Source: Parashewanella sp965200795
GTDB taxonomy: Bacteria; Pseudomonadota; Gammaproteobacteria; Enterobacterales; Shewanellaceae
NCBI GenBank assembly: GCA_965200795.1
Contig: CBDAVB010000008.1
Coordinates: forward strand, 104,616 to 168,615
Direction of reading: 5' to 3'
DNA length: 64,000 nt
Shown here: positions 17,041-26,005 of the stretch, piece after piece
Position numbering within the stretch: the stretch's first letter is position 1
How the letters are laid out: the number at the start of each line of letters is the position of its first letter
Program-made: the position numbers and the translations under genes
The notes under the pieces: model-generated
Database searches by the model: none
The model's input: only the letters and a program-made list of their open reading frames with translations
Told to the model about the DNA's origin: nothing

Positions 17041-18453
17041 TCAACTATACTATTGCGGTAAAATTTAAATCGCAACGTCCCTTAACCCGATCCTGAGCGT
17101 CTGTTTTGATTTCATCCTCAAGCCGCCAGGTGATTGCCGGCAATTCACTTTTTTTAACGGCGGCGAAACAGACAAAGACCGGTATTCGGCTGTGAAGCGG
17201 GATGCGGGCTTTTTCCCGCTTAAAGTACTGATAGATTAATCCTTGCGTGACTAACACCTGCGGGCTTTCATCCTGCCGCTGAAACTTGTAATGATAATAC
17301 TCTCCGTTGTCATAGATTCTGATTGTCCGGCCTCCCGCGATTGCCGCGGTTTCACGCTTCATCCTGTTTAATTGCGCCGCCGGGCACGGGGGAAAGGCCG
17401 TTAAGCGGTTCTGATTGATATAATCATGGAGTCTGGTGCCTTCACTGAATCTCGGCGGAGTATAACCGGCCGCGTGAAAGCAGGAGTAAAGTAATTCATT
17501 ATGAAAAGGGTTATAAGTTTGGAAAACCAGAGGGTTTACGGGCTCGGTGAATCGCGTTTCTGAAGTTACGGGCCGCTTGAGCCGCGGCGGAGTATTTATC
17601 CGGTCAATCAGCTGCTTTTTGAGTTCATCGGACACGTCTGAGGACGTCAGTACCGCCAGATGGTGGGCGCTGCTCTGATGAGCGCATTGTTTAATGAGTT
17701 CCGGCAGCAGATGGTCACATTGAGTTTTACAGCGCCTGATAATATCAGGAAGCCGACCGGCCGCCTGCTGCTCTGTCACTAAGTGCCGCTCAATAAGAGT
17801 CATAAAAAATGAGTCGGTTATATGAGGGATGATGTTTTTATCCCAGTTGTAAGCGAGCCGGTTGTGCGCGAGCCGGCATAACCGGTCGTTTTTTATGCGG
17901 TCAGGAACGTATTTCAGCGCGCTCCCGGAATGACCGCAGGCTATGCCGCACAGCCTTAAGGCGTCTTCATCGCTTAACTCATTTAAAGGAATAACTTCTA
18001 ACAGCCATCCTCGTTTTGATAAACAATCCTCACACAGCGCTAATCCCCAGGGGTGTCAACAGTGTCTTCGGCACAAACTCAAGTGCGCCCGGGTTCTGGT
18101 GACATGCCGTTTCACAAAAGATCTGACCATGTTCACTATGTAAGAGTTCCGGCCTGACAAACTCCAGCATTTCACCGCATTTGTTCAGCACCACTCCGGT
18201 CAGGGATATTGCTGTTTCTTTCGTCAGGCATTCTTTTTTAATGTGCCGGTAATTTTTAGCGTTAACTTCACAGGCATGAAAATAAAAGCGTTCATTTATA
18301 CCTGTGACGAGGCTATCAAGCCGGTCGGGTAATGTTTCTAACGCGTCATCATAAGTTACAGACGCACTAAAAAAAGTTTGAGTCCGTCAAGGCCGGTCAG
18401 GTATTTTCCCGGTGTAAAAACTATGGCATAACCGTTAATTTCAAAACACTCTG

Positions 18454-18470
18454 TCAATGCGTAAGTCCTA
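18454..18470 (+). repeat. Solo IS end, copy of 736-752
   Basis: TCAATGCGTAAGTCCTA is identical to the right end of the left-edge IS, but no transposase is attached. It marks the abrupt 5' limit of the pseudogene and suggests an old insertion followed by deletion. Confidence 0.5.
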
Positions 18471-18779
18471 TATGTTTAAAAATAGAAGTTAACTATTTCA
18501 GTGAGTTAAAACTTTTAGGTCAATACATGTTTCTTTTACGTTACTTTTAATGTTCTTTTTGCTATCTTGCGACTGAAAATATCATAGCTAATAAAACCAG
18601 TTGTTTTGGATTTGCTCAGTTGTTTGATTTCCCTGTAAGATGAGTTTGAGTTTTGAGCAAAACTTTATCGGGTCAAATACGGATCATTTTTTTACTGATG
18701 ATAACTTATGAAATCTAATGAAAGGCTAGCAATAATGCATGTTTATAACATATCATCGCAAATCATAAGATCCGAAACC
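18471..18779 (+). other. AT-rich region upstream of recR with the shared 19-bp sequence
   Basis: About 310 bases without a gene. CGGGTCAAATACGGATCAT at 18669-18687 is the inverted partner of 7303-7321. The region must now supply the recR promoter, because recR has lost its usual dnaX-ybaB leader. I see no promoter good enough to name. Confidence 0.4.
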
Positions 18780-18803
18780 CCTGGTATGAAGATGCCGTTT
18801 TAA
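18780..18803 (+). pseudogene. Remnant of the ybaB 3' end fused to recR
   Basis: CCT GGT ATG AAG ATG CCG TTT TAA encodes PGMKMPF and a stop, exactly the last seven residues of the intact YbaB at 7367. The stop overlaps the recR start (TAATG), the ancestral ybaB-recR junction. The upstream codons do not match YbaB. The four differences from the intact copy are all in third positions and do not change the protein. Confidence 0.8.
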
Positions 18804-19411
18804 TGTTGAAATTCAGTCCACTTGTCGATGAGTTAATTCAGGCGCTGAAGTGTTTACCGGGTGTCGGGCCGAAATCGGCTCAGCGCATGGCTTTTCAGCT
18901 GCTTGAAAATAATCGCGCGCCGGGCGTTAAGCTTGCCGAAGCGTTAAGCAAAGCCATGAGCGAGGTGGGGCATTGTCAGTCATGCCGTACGTTTACCGAA
19001 GAAACGTTATGCCCGATTTGTTCGAGCGGTAAACGCGGAAACTCAGATGTCATTTGCGTGGTCGAAACCCCGGCGGACGTTTTAGCGGTTGAGGCCGGCG
19101 GGCATTTCTGCGGCCGCTATTTCGTACTTTTAGGGCATCTTTCACCGCTTGACGGTATCGGCCCTGATGAACTCGGTTTATCACTGCTTGAGCGGCACTT
19201 AAAAAGCGGTGATATCATCGAGCTTATTTTAGCGACTAATCCTACCGTGGAAGGTGACGCCACGGCGCATTTTATCGCGGATATGGCCGGGAAATATCAG
19301 GTTAAGGTAAGCCGGATAGCACACGGCGTGCCTGTCGGCGGCGAGCTGGAATACGTCGACAGCACGACTTTAGCGTTATCGTTTAACGGGCGTGTCTCGA
19401 TGCGTGACTAA
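18803..19411 (+). CDS. recR: Recombination mediator RecR
   Basis: 202 residues, normal length. It works with RecF and RecO to load RecA on SSB-coated gaps. Seen: a helix-hairpin-helix (CLPGVGPKSAQRMAFQLL, about 14-31), a C4 zinc finger (CQSCRTFTEETLCPIC, about 57-72), a Toprim domain beginning VICVVETPADVLAVE, and a C-terminal ATNPTVEGDATAHFIAD motif. The ATG overlaps the stop of a ybaB remnant (TAATG). Normally it is the third gene of dnaX-ybaB-recR; here it has been separated from its operon and must use another promoter. Confidence 0.97.
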   Translation: MLKFSPLVDELIQALKCLPGVGPKSAQRMAFQLLENNRAPGVKLAEALSKAMSEVGHCQSCRTFTEETLCPICSSGKRGNSDVICVVETPADVLAVEAGGHFCGRYFVLLGHLSPLDGIGPDELGLSLLERHLKSGDIIELILATNPTVEGDATAHFIADMAGKYQVKVSRIAHGVPVGGELEYVDSTTLALSFNGRVSMRD

Positions 19412-19510
19412 CCTTCCGTATTGTTAATAAGTTATTAATGATATTTAATTAGGCTTAACCCCGGTCAACTTTTAAACTCATCTTTATGATAATACGATGA
19501 GGATAAAAAG

Positions 19511-21916
19511 GTGACTTCTTTAGATGTAATAAATAAAACGGCTCCTGTAATCTATAGGAGTCAGTCTTTGACGCCGGCAAACAATGAAGCTGGGGCGCGG
19601 TTTTGTTCAGGAAGAATAATTGACAGCTGCAAATCAGGCATTTTCTCAGTATTCACCGCAAATTTAGGGCGAAACCTTCGAGACCTTAAAAACATGTCCG
19701 GGCAAGTTTATAAAGACACACTGGATCAAATTAAGGATACCGGACTATTTAAAAATCTTCCAAATTACCGGCAGCTTTTGAATGACTCAGGTACAGCGCC
19801 GGCTTTTGACGGTTACGAGGTTGAAAACCATCCACGGCGTACTTATCAGCCTGTTAATGATTTCCATCAGCCTCAACCTCAACATCAAGCTCAACAAGTG
19901 CGTTCAGGGCATCAGTCACTTTCGCCGCGGTATGGCTGTCAGACTCAACAGCGGCGAAAACAAGAAACCCATAACTATCCCGTCTGGCCTCAGGATAAAG
20001 ATCAAGTCATTGCAACCTTTAATAAACAACTATGCTGCCATTGCATAAAACCCGATGATGCTGATTTCCCGGCGGTATTATTTAATGCCGTTACTTTAGT
20101 TTGTTCAGGTGTTGACGAAGCATTTGAAGCAACGCAACCAAGCACAATAGCAAATGCTTTGAGGTGGTTAAAAGACGAAAATGATTATTATTTCAGAGAA
20201 ACCCTAGCGGTTGTTCGTAACTCTCCTCAATATCAGGCACTTTGCGGCGAGTTTGACAATCCGCCCGCCGCGTCAAATCCGGCGTTTTCTTTCAATGCCG
20301 CTGCCGGCCGTACACCGCTAGCAGAAAAATTTCATTCGATGCAAACAGGTTCTTGTCACGATACTGCCTCAAATCAGGCGGCGAATGCTTATACCGCCGC
20401 TTATTCTTCTGAACACGGCGGTTCAAAGCCGTATGCAGTTAGGCGGCCGTACACCGCAGAGAACAGCCCGCTCGCGAAGCCGCCTGCTCCTAAACCAAGA
20501 ACACAATTTTTTACCAGCCTTTCCGGAACCGGCAGCATTGAAAGCCGGCGTCAGCCGCGGCCGGCGACAACCTTAATCGCCACAGTGAATCGGGCACCAT
20601 TAAAACCGTTAAGTGAGTTGACCGCCGCTGATTTGTATGACGATGATGAGCAAGAGCCAGTAGATATGCCAACTCAAAATCTAGCTGGTGGAAGTGCGGC
20701 ATATAACCAAGTACTTGAACCACAGCGGTTTGATTCACTGTTACCCGGAACTGTTTACGTTACACCTCTCGATTTAATATCTGGACAGCATAAACCCGCT
20801 TCAAGCATAGGATTCGATATTGAAAATAGAGAAAAAAGATTCATTCCGGTTTGTTGCAGATTAAAACCTGGTAAACCACTCAAGGTTTACTTAAAAACAT
20901 CGACAGGTGGCTCCCATGAATTTAAAATAAATGAAGAGGTTATATCAACCGGAAGCCTTTGTCTCCAGATGTTAAAGTTTGTAAAAGATATGGAGGGTCG
21001 CCATCTTCCGATAGGCACCACTAAAATAGCTGTTAACGGTGAGTTATTAACGCAACCGCAGCATTTAAAATACCTGGTCGGCAGCGGGCGGTTTAAATTT
21101 GTATACTGCGGTACTGTTCATGTCTTTAGTAAAGATAAATTTTCTCCTGCTGAAGCTGAACAAGTTATTGCACAGTTTGCAAAAGGAGTTGCCGGTGGCA
21201 GCGCCGGCAAGATGACAGCGCGACGTTTACTGCCTGAGAAATATAATTCGATGAAGAAAATTGAAGATAAAGTGTATCAGCTTGATGAGCAAACACGGAG
21301 CGGCGTGTATAATGTCGGAATCGCGGATTATCTTGAATTTTACACAGCGATAAAAAAAGCCGTTATTGATCTACGAAAACACCCGATAACCGGTGCTCAA
21401 GGTGAGTTTATCAGTGAGTATCTCAACTTGATATTAGCCTATACTAAATTAAACAGACCTGCGTTCGCCGGGAGGCAAAATAAATATTTAGACCCTTACA
21501 TCGCATTGTTAGCAGACCGCGGCGGTGAACGTCATAAGGGAATGACGGTTGACGCTTTAATCACTGAGTTTACGTCCTCTTCTGCTGTCGGCGATAAGGC
21601 GAGTGCCGAGTCATGTTTACTGATGCTGTTGCAGGGGCTGAAATACAATTTGTTAACCGAAAATCAGGCCGTTCGTTTAATGAACCATTCCGCTATTCCT
21701 GAGTCATTGTATCATGGAATAAAAAAACAAATCCGAGAGGGGAAATTTTTTATACCATATTCTGACGGGCCAAACGGACAACTTAATGTTCAACCACAAG
21801 AACAAGCGGAATCGTCTGATGAGGAATATGAATTGGATATCAGCGATGAACTATTACATTCAACGTATACCAGCGACTCAGCTTTAGATAGTCTTCAGCA
21901 ATTGCGGTCAAAATAG
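19511..21916 (+). CDS. Unknown 801-residue protein between recR and htpG
   Basis: I do not recognise this protein. It starts at GTG with GAGGA about eight bases upstream. The N-terminal half is low in complexity and rich in Pro, Gln, His and Ala (HQPQPQHQAQQ near 125; PLAKPPAPKPRTQF near 320), with a cysteine cluster CCHCIKPDDADFP near 175. The middle (SIGFDIENREKRFIPVCC, LKPGKPLKVYLKTSTGGS) looks like a folded beta-rich domain, and the C-terminal third is helical (KYNSMKKIEDKVYQLDEQT; VGDKASAESCLLMLLQGL) with an acidic tail SSDEEYELDISDELL. There is no signal peptide or membrane segment. It interrupts the conserved recR-htpG pair and has the look of a secreted effector or regulatory protein, which is a guess from composition and place only. 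Confidence 0.75.
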   Translation: MTSLDVINKTAPVIYRSQSLTPANNEAGARFCSGRIIDSCKSGIFSVFTANLGRNLRDLKNMSGQVYKDTLDQIKDTGLFKNLPNYRQLLNDSGTAPAFDGYEVENHPRRTYQPVNDFHQPQPQHQAQQVRSGHQSLSPRYGCQTQQRRKQETHNYPVWPQDKDQVIATFNKQLCCHCIKPDDADFPAVLFNAVTLVCSGVDEAFEATQPSTIANALRWLKDENDYYFRETLAVVRNSPQYQALCGEFDNPPAASNPAFSFNAAAGRTPLAEKFHSMQTGSCHDTASNQAANAYTAAYSSEHGGSKPYAVRRPYTAENSPLAKPPAPKPRTQFFTSLSGTGSIESRRQPRPATTLIATVNRAPLKPLSELTAADLYDDDEQEPVDMPTQNLAGGSAAYNQVLEPQRFDSLLPGTVYVTPLDLISGQHKPASSIGFDIENREKRFIPVCCRLKPGKPLKVYLKTSTGGSHEFKINEEVISTGSLCLQMLKFVKDMEGRHLPIGTTKIAVNGELLTQPQHLKYLVGSGRFKFVYCGTVHVFSKDKFSPAEAEQVIAQFAKGVAGGSAGKMTARRLLPEKYNSMKKIEDKVYQLDEQTRSGVYNVGIADYLEFYTAIKKAVIDLRKHPITGAQGEFISEYLNLILAYTKLNRPAFAGRQNKYLDPYIALLADRGGERHKGMTVDALITEFTSSSAVGDKASAESCLLMLLQGLKYNLLTENQAVRLMNHSAIPESLYHGIKKQIREGKFFIPYSDGPNGQLNVQPQEQAESSDEEYELDISDELLHSTYTSDSALDSLQQLRSK

Positions 21917-21959
21917 TCGTCAGCCATTGCGCCCACGCGTGACGTATTAAATTAACCGG

Positions 21960-21984
21960 CACCCCCGCGGCTTGAGCCGGGGTG
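21960..21984 (+). terminator. GC-rich hairpin after the unknown gene
   Basis: CACCCC and GGGGTG arms with an inner GGCT/AGCC stem. A T-run appears only 30 bases further (22018 onward), so termination is uncertain. Confidence 0.3.
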
Positions 21985-22053
21985 ATTCATCACCGTTAAT
22001 AGCTGCAGAGCCGTCCTTTTTTTGACCGCTTAAAGCCGTTTTCATATCCTGCC

Positions 22054-22082
22054 CTTGAAAACGTAAAAACATCCCCCCATTT
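22054..22082 (+). promoter_or_regulatory. Sigma-32 (heat-shock) promoter of htpG
   Basis: CTTGAAA at 22054-22060, a 14-base spacer, then CCCCATTT at 22075-22082. This matches the sigma-32 consensus (CTTGAAA, CCCCATnT) at every defined position and lies 79 bases before the htpG start. Confidence 0.9.
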
Positions 22083-22160
22083 AAAAAATTATCGAAGTAA
22101 AAATCTATTACTCAGATTGAGTAATACAGTGTATAAGATCAGTTTTAAAAGGGTATTTCC

Positions 22161-24074
22161 ATGTCACAGCAAGAAACTCATGGTTTTCAGACCGAGGTCA
22201 AACAACTTCTTAATTTGATGATTCATTCTTTGTATTCCAACAAAGAAATTTTCTTACGTGAGTTAGTTTCTAACGCAGCCGATGCCGCGGATAAGTTGCG
22301 TTATCAGGCGCTGACCAATGACGCGCTTTATGAGGGTGACGGTGATTTACGAGTCAGAGTGAGCGCCGATAAAGAAAAAGGCACGGTGACCATTGAAGAT
22401 AATGGTATCGGTATGACTCGTGACGGTGTGGTCGAGCATTTAGGCACCATCGCGAAATCAGGTACGGCGGAGTTTTTTAAAAATCTCTCAGGCGATGAGT
22501 CAAAAGATTCTCAGCTTATCGGTCAGTTCGGCGTCGGTTTCTACTCCGCCTTTATCGTCGCGAAAAAAGTGGAAGTAAGAACCCGCGCGGCGGGTCATAA
22601 AGCGGATGAAGGGGTGTTATGGTCGTCAGAGGGCGAAGGCGACTTTACCGTTGAGAACATCACTAAAAACAGCCGCGGCACTGAAATCGTACTGCATCTG
22701 CGGGATGACGAAAAAGAGTTCGCTGATGACTGGCGTCTTAAATCCATCATCACTAAGTATTCTGATCATATTTCAATTCCGGTTGAAATGTGGGAGAAAG
22801 GTAAAGAGGAAAGCGAAGGCTCTGACGGCGAAAAAATTCCGGCAACGGAAGGCGCGTGGAAAGGCATGAACAAAGCGACAGCGCTTTGGACACGCAATAA
22901 GTCTGAAATTTCTGACGAAGAATACCACGAATTTTACAAACACATTTCACATGACTTCAGTGACCCTATGCTGTGGGCGCACAACCATGTGGAAGGTAAG
23001 CATGAATATACCAGCTTGCTGTACATTCCCGCTAAAGCGCCCTGGGATTTGTGGAACAGAGACTCCAAGCAAGGACTTAAGTTATTCGTGCAGCGTGTGT
23101 TCATTATGGATGACGCTGAATCATTTATGCCTTCTTACCTTCGTTTTGTTAAAGGTCTGATTGACTCCAGCGATCTGCCGCTGAACGTTTCTCGTGAAAT
23201 CCTGCAAGACAACAAGATCACCCAGTCCATGCGCGGCGGTATTACCAAGCGTGTGTTGGGTATGCTTGAAAAGTTAGCGAAAAACGACGCTGAAAAATAC
23301 CAAAGCTTCTACGCTGAATTTGGTCAGGTGTTAAAAGAAGGCCCGGCCGAGGATTTTTCTAACAAGGAGCGTATTGCCGGTTTGCTGCGTTTCGCTTCAA
23401 CCCATGAAGACTCAGCAGCGCCGACAACCTCTTTAGACGCTTATATTGAGCGCATGAAAGAGGGTCAGGATAAAATTTACTATATCGTCGCTGACAGTTA
23501 TGAAGCCGCGGCGAACTCACCGCATCTTGAGCTGCTGCGTGAGAAAGGCATTGAAGTCATTCTTATGCACGAACGCATTGATGAGTGGTTAGTCAGTCAC
23601 CTGACTGAATACAAAGAGAAGAAGCTCCACTCAGTTACCAGCGGCGACCTTGAACTCGGTGAGTTAGAGGATAAAGAAGAGAAAGAAGCCGCTGAAAAGT
23701 TAGCGAAAGAATCTGAGGCTCTGGTCAAGCGCGTCAAAGACGCTCTGGGCGAAAAAGTCAGTGACGTTAAAGTGACAACTCGTTTGACCGGTACTCCGGC
23801 TTGTGTGGTTACCGGCGAAGGTGAAATGACATCTCAAATGATCAAATTAATGGAAGCTGCGGGTCAGAAAGTTCCCGAAAGTAAACCTGTATTTGAAATC
23901 AACCCTGAGCATCCGTTAATGGCGCGTTTAGACGATGAGCAGGATGAGGAAGCATTCGCTGACTGGTCAAACTTATTATTACAACAAGCTCAGCTTTCTG
24001 AAAAAGGCAGCTTAGCGGATCCGTCCGGCTTCATTAAACTGATGAACCAAATGCTGGTAAAAGGTTTAAAATAA
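22161..24074 (+). CDS. htpG: Chaperone HtpG (Hsp90)
   Basis: 637 residues. A dimeric ATP-dependent chaperone of the cytosol that remodels clients late in folding, with DnaK. The GHKL ATPase domain shows ELVSNAADAADKLRYQAL near 34-51, EDNGIGMTRD near 79-88, and GQFGVGFYSAFIVAKK near 120-135. The middle domain has DLPLNVSREILQDNK, with the conserved arginine that contacts ATP, and the C-terminal domain ends in LLLQQAQLSEKGSLADPSGF. A charged linker around 215-225 (KGKEESEGSDGEK) is typical. A perfect sigma-32 promoter precedes it and a terminator follows. Confidence 0.98.
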   Translation: MSQQETHGFQTEVKQLLNLMIHSLYSNKEIFLRELVSNAADAADKLRYQALTNDALYEGDGDLRVRVSADKEKGTVTIEDNGIGMTRDGVVEHLGTIAKSGTAEFFKNLSGDESKDSQLIGQFGVGFYSAFIVAKKVEVRTRAAGHKADEGVLWSSEGEGDFTVENITKNSRGTEIVLHLRDDEKEFADDWRLKSIITKYSDHISIPVEMWEKGKEESEGSDGEKIPATEGAWKGMNKATALWTRNKSEISDEEYHEFYKHISHDFSDPMLWAHNHVEGKHEYTSLLYIPAKAPWDLWNRDSKQGLKLFVQRVFIMDDAESFMPSYLRFVKGLIDSSDLPLNVSREILQDNKITQSMRGGITKRVLGMLEKLAKNDAEKYQSFYAEFGQVLKEGPAEDFSNKERIAGLLRFASTHEDSAAPTTSLDAYIERMKEGQDKIYYIVADSYEAAANSPHLELLREKGIEVILMHERIDEWLVSHLTEYKEKKLHSVTSGDLELGELEDKEEKEAAEKLAKESEALVKRVKDALGEKVSDVKVTTRLTGTPACVVTGEGEMTSQMIKLMEAAGQKVPESKPVFEINPEHPLMARLDDEQDEEAFADWSNLLLQQAQLSEKGSLADPSGFIKLMNQMLVKGLK

Positions 24075-24087
24075 GCGTGTCGCTAAG

Positions 24088-24113
24088 AGGCGGGGTTATC
24101 CTCGCCTTTTTTG
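24088..24113 (+). terminator. Rho-independent terminator of htpG
   Basis: AGGCG/CGCCT stem extended by GG/CC pairs, followed by six T. Confidence 0.8.
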
Positions 24114-24224
24114 CGTTTAATTAACCTTGTTCTTCACAACATAAGCCAGCTTTGATACTCATTACTTTAGATTCAGATTCGCGAAAACAGGTTTAACGTA
24201 ATTGCTATGGACTTGAGAGAACCA

Positions 24225-25085
24225 ATGTCAAATATTCTAGATTTAACAAAAGAAAATATTCAGCAAGTGGTTGATACTTCAGCTGAGCATATCGTTGTGA
24301 TGACGTTTGCCTCACAGAAGCAACCTGAAAGTGTTTCATTCTTACAAGAAATGGAAGCCGTCGCCGCCGAGAACGCGGGTCGTTTTATTCTTGCGAAAGT
24401 GGATTGTGATACGCAAACGGAAATCGCTCAGTATTTCCAGATTCAGGCATTACCGACGACCTTGCTGCTCAGTAAAGGTCAGCCGGTAGACGGTTTCGCG
24501 GGTGTGAAGTCACGCCCTGAAATCACGGAAGTGCTTGAGAAACATTTACCCGCGAAGTGGATGTCAGCGTTAAAGCAGGCCAGGTCAATTCTTGCCGATG
24601 AAGAACGCGGCTCTGAAGAACTGAACCGGGCTTTTGAGCTGTTAAAGCAGGCTTATCAGGATTCGCAGGTGGCGGAAGTCGCTCTGGCATTCGCCGAAGT
24701 GAATCTGCTGCTGGGTGATACCGCTCAAGCTGAGGCGTTACTGGGCACTGTCGGCCTGGCGGATAAAGACAGTTATTACCAAAGCCTGACGGCAAAGCTT
24801 GACTTGGCTAAAGATGCCGCGGATACGCCGGAAATCCGTGATTTACAGGCTAAGTTAGATCAGAATCCTGATGATTTGGATGCGTTAGTTAATTTAGCTA
24901 AAGCTTTGCATCAGGTTCAGCGCAACGAAGAAGCGTTAGAGCTGTTATTTTCTGTATTGCGAAAAGATTTGTCGGCGGGAGACGGCAGGGTAAAAGCGGT
25001 ATTTATGGAAATTCTGACCGCCATTGGTCAGGGTAACACACTGGCTAACCAGTATCGGCGAAAGTTGTATACATTACTGTACTGA
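24225..25085 (+). CDS. cnoX: CnoX/YbbN thioredoxin-TPR chaperone, lacking the SxxC cysteine
   Basis: 286 residues from the ATG at 24225, which has GAGAG seven bases upstream; an ATG at 24207 has no such site. It has a thioredoxin-fold N-terminus (about 1-110) and a TPR-like C-terminus ending RNEEALELLFSVLRKDL and YRRKLYTLLY, as in E. coli CnoX. CnoX holds unfolded, oxidised clients and passes them to GroEL and DnaK. In E. coli the active site is SQHC; here the region reads FASQKQPES, so the cysteine equal to Cys38 is gone. The second cysteine, in VDCD (C61, matching E. coli C63), is kept. It lies between htpG and adk. Confidence 0.92.
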   Translation: MSNILDLTKENIQQVVDTSAEHIVVMTFASQKQPESVSFLQEMEAVAAENAGRFILAKVDCDTQTEIAQYFQIQALPTTLLLSKGQPVDGFAGVKSRPEITEVLEKHLPAKWMSALKQARSILADEERGSEELNRAFELLKQAYQDSQVAEVALAFAEVNLLLGDTAQAEALLGTVGLADKDSYYQSLTAKLDLAKDAADTPEIRDLQAKLDQNPDDLDALVNLAKALHQVQRNEEALELLFSVLRKDLSAGDGRVKAVFMEILTAIGQGNTLANQYRRKLYTLLY

Positions 25086-25195
25086 TTTCTCTGTATAGTT
25101 TTCAGGGGCTTGAGGTCTTCCGCTCTTCTCATGAGAGATCAGATATGCGAAGATCCGGCCTTTCGATTTAATCAATGCGAAAGAGGATTCTTGAA

Positions 25196-25840
25196 ATGCG
25201 CATTATTTTATTGGGCGCGCCAGGTGCCGGCAAGGGCACTCAAGCTCAGTTCATCATGGAGAAGTATGGTATACCGCAAATCTCTACCGGAGATATGCTG
25301 CGTGCGGCGGTTAAAGCGGAAACGCCGTTAGGGCTGGAAGCTAAAAAAGTGATGGACGGTGGCCGGTTAGTTTCTGATGAGCTGATTATCGGTCTGGTTA
25401 AAGAGCGTATCGCACAAGATGATTGCGCAAAAGGCTTCTTATTAGACGGCTTCCCTCGCACGATTCCTCAAGCAGACGCGATGGCTGAAAACGGCATAAA
25501 TGCTGATTACGTAATCGAAATCGATGTACCGGACGAAGAAATCGTCAAGCGTATGAGCGGCCGGCGTGTTCATCCCGCTTCCGGCCGAGTTTACCATGTG
25601 GTTTACAACCCGCCGAAAGAAGAGGGTAAAGATGACGTTACAGGTGATGATCTTGTAATCCGTCCTGATGATGAAGAGTCAACCGTCCGTAAACGTCTTG
25701 ACATTTATCATAATCAAACTAAACCATTGGTTAATTATTACGGTAAAGTGGCTGAAGCCGGAAATACTCAATATCATAAATTTGACGGTACTAAGTCAGT
25801 TTCAGAGGTAAGTGAAGAATTGGCCGCTGTTTTAGAATAA
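25196..25840 (+). CDS. adk: Adenylate kinase
   Basis: 214 residues, the same length as E. coli Adk. It interconverts ATP + AMP and 2 ADP in the cytosol. P-loop GAPGAGKGT at 7-15, QISTGDMLRAAVK in the AMP site, LLDGFPRTIPQADAM near 82-96, and a LID domain RRVHPASGRVYHV near 123-135 without zinc cysteines, as in other gram-negatives. The ATG at 25196 is placed eight bases after AGAGGA; an upstream in-frame start at 25175 lies before that site. It keeps the enteric htpG-adk-gsk order. Confidence 0.98.
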   Translation: MRIILLGAPGAGKGTQAQFIMEKYGIPQISTGDMLRAAVKAETPLGLEAKKVMDGGRLVSDELIIGLVKERIAQDDCAKGFLLDGFPRTIPQADAMAENGINADYVIEIDVPDEEIVKRMSGRRVHPASGRVYHVVYNPPKEEGKDDVTGDDLVIRPDDEESTVRKRLDIYHNQTKPLVNYYGKVAEAGNTQYHKFDGTKSVSEVSEELAAVLE

Positions 25841-25859
25841 ACTTCAATAAACTTCACCT

Positions 25860-25887
25860 AAAAAACCTGCTCACGCAGGTTTTTTGT
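25860..25887 (+). terminator. Rho-independent terminator of adk
   Basis: AACCTGC (25864-25870) pairs with GCAGGTT (25875-25881), followed by a T-tract and preceded by A bases; likely bidirectional. Confidence 0.88.
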
Positions 25888-26005
25888 CTCTAAAATTGCT
25901 GATCTTATGGTAGAATCCGCTACAATTTCACGATGCGAACATTGTTATCGCTAAATTACATTAAACTCTGATCAGTATGGATGCTGTAAGTATTGAGATC
26001 CTGTT

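Larger units (their letters stand above)
14820..18453 (-). pseudogene. Large DUF4116-like repeat protein, broken by frameshifts and an IS
   Basis: Reading the minus strand from 18453, coding-like sequence runs through at least three frames. Segments: ECFEINGYAIVFTPGKYL (stop near 18366), SASVTYDDALETLPDRL to GALEFVPKTLLT (to about 18040), then LALCEDCLSKRGWLLEVIP through GSALKYVPDRIKNDRLCRL into the 252-codon ORF 17045-17803. After the ISAzo13-like insertion it resumes with CEIPNLLCYKASENYTRYA and the 278-codon ORF 14820-15656. Phrases such as GALEFVPKTLL and SALKYVPDRIKND resemble DUF4116 repeats, which occur in large proteins of host-associated bacteria. The 5' end is cut at an IS terminus. 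It is almost certainly non-functional; original role unknown. Confidence 0.6.
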
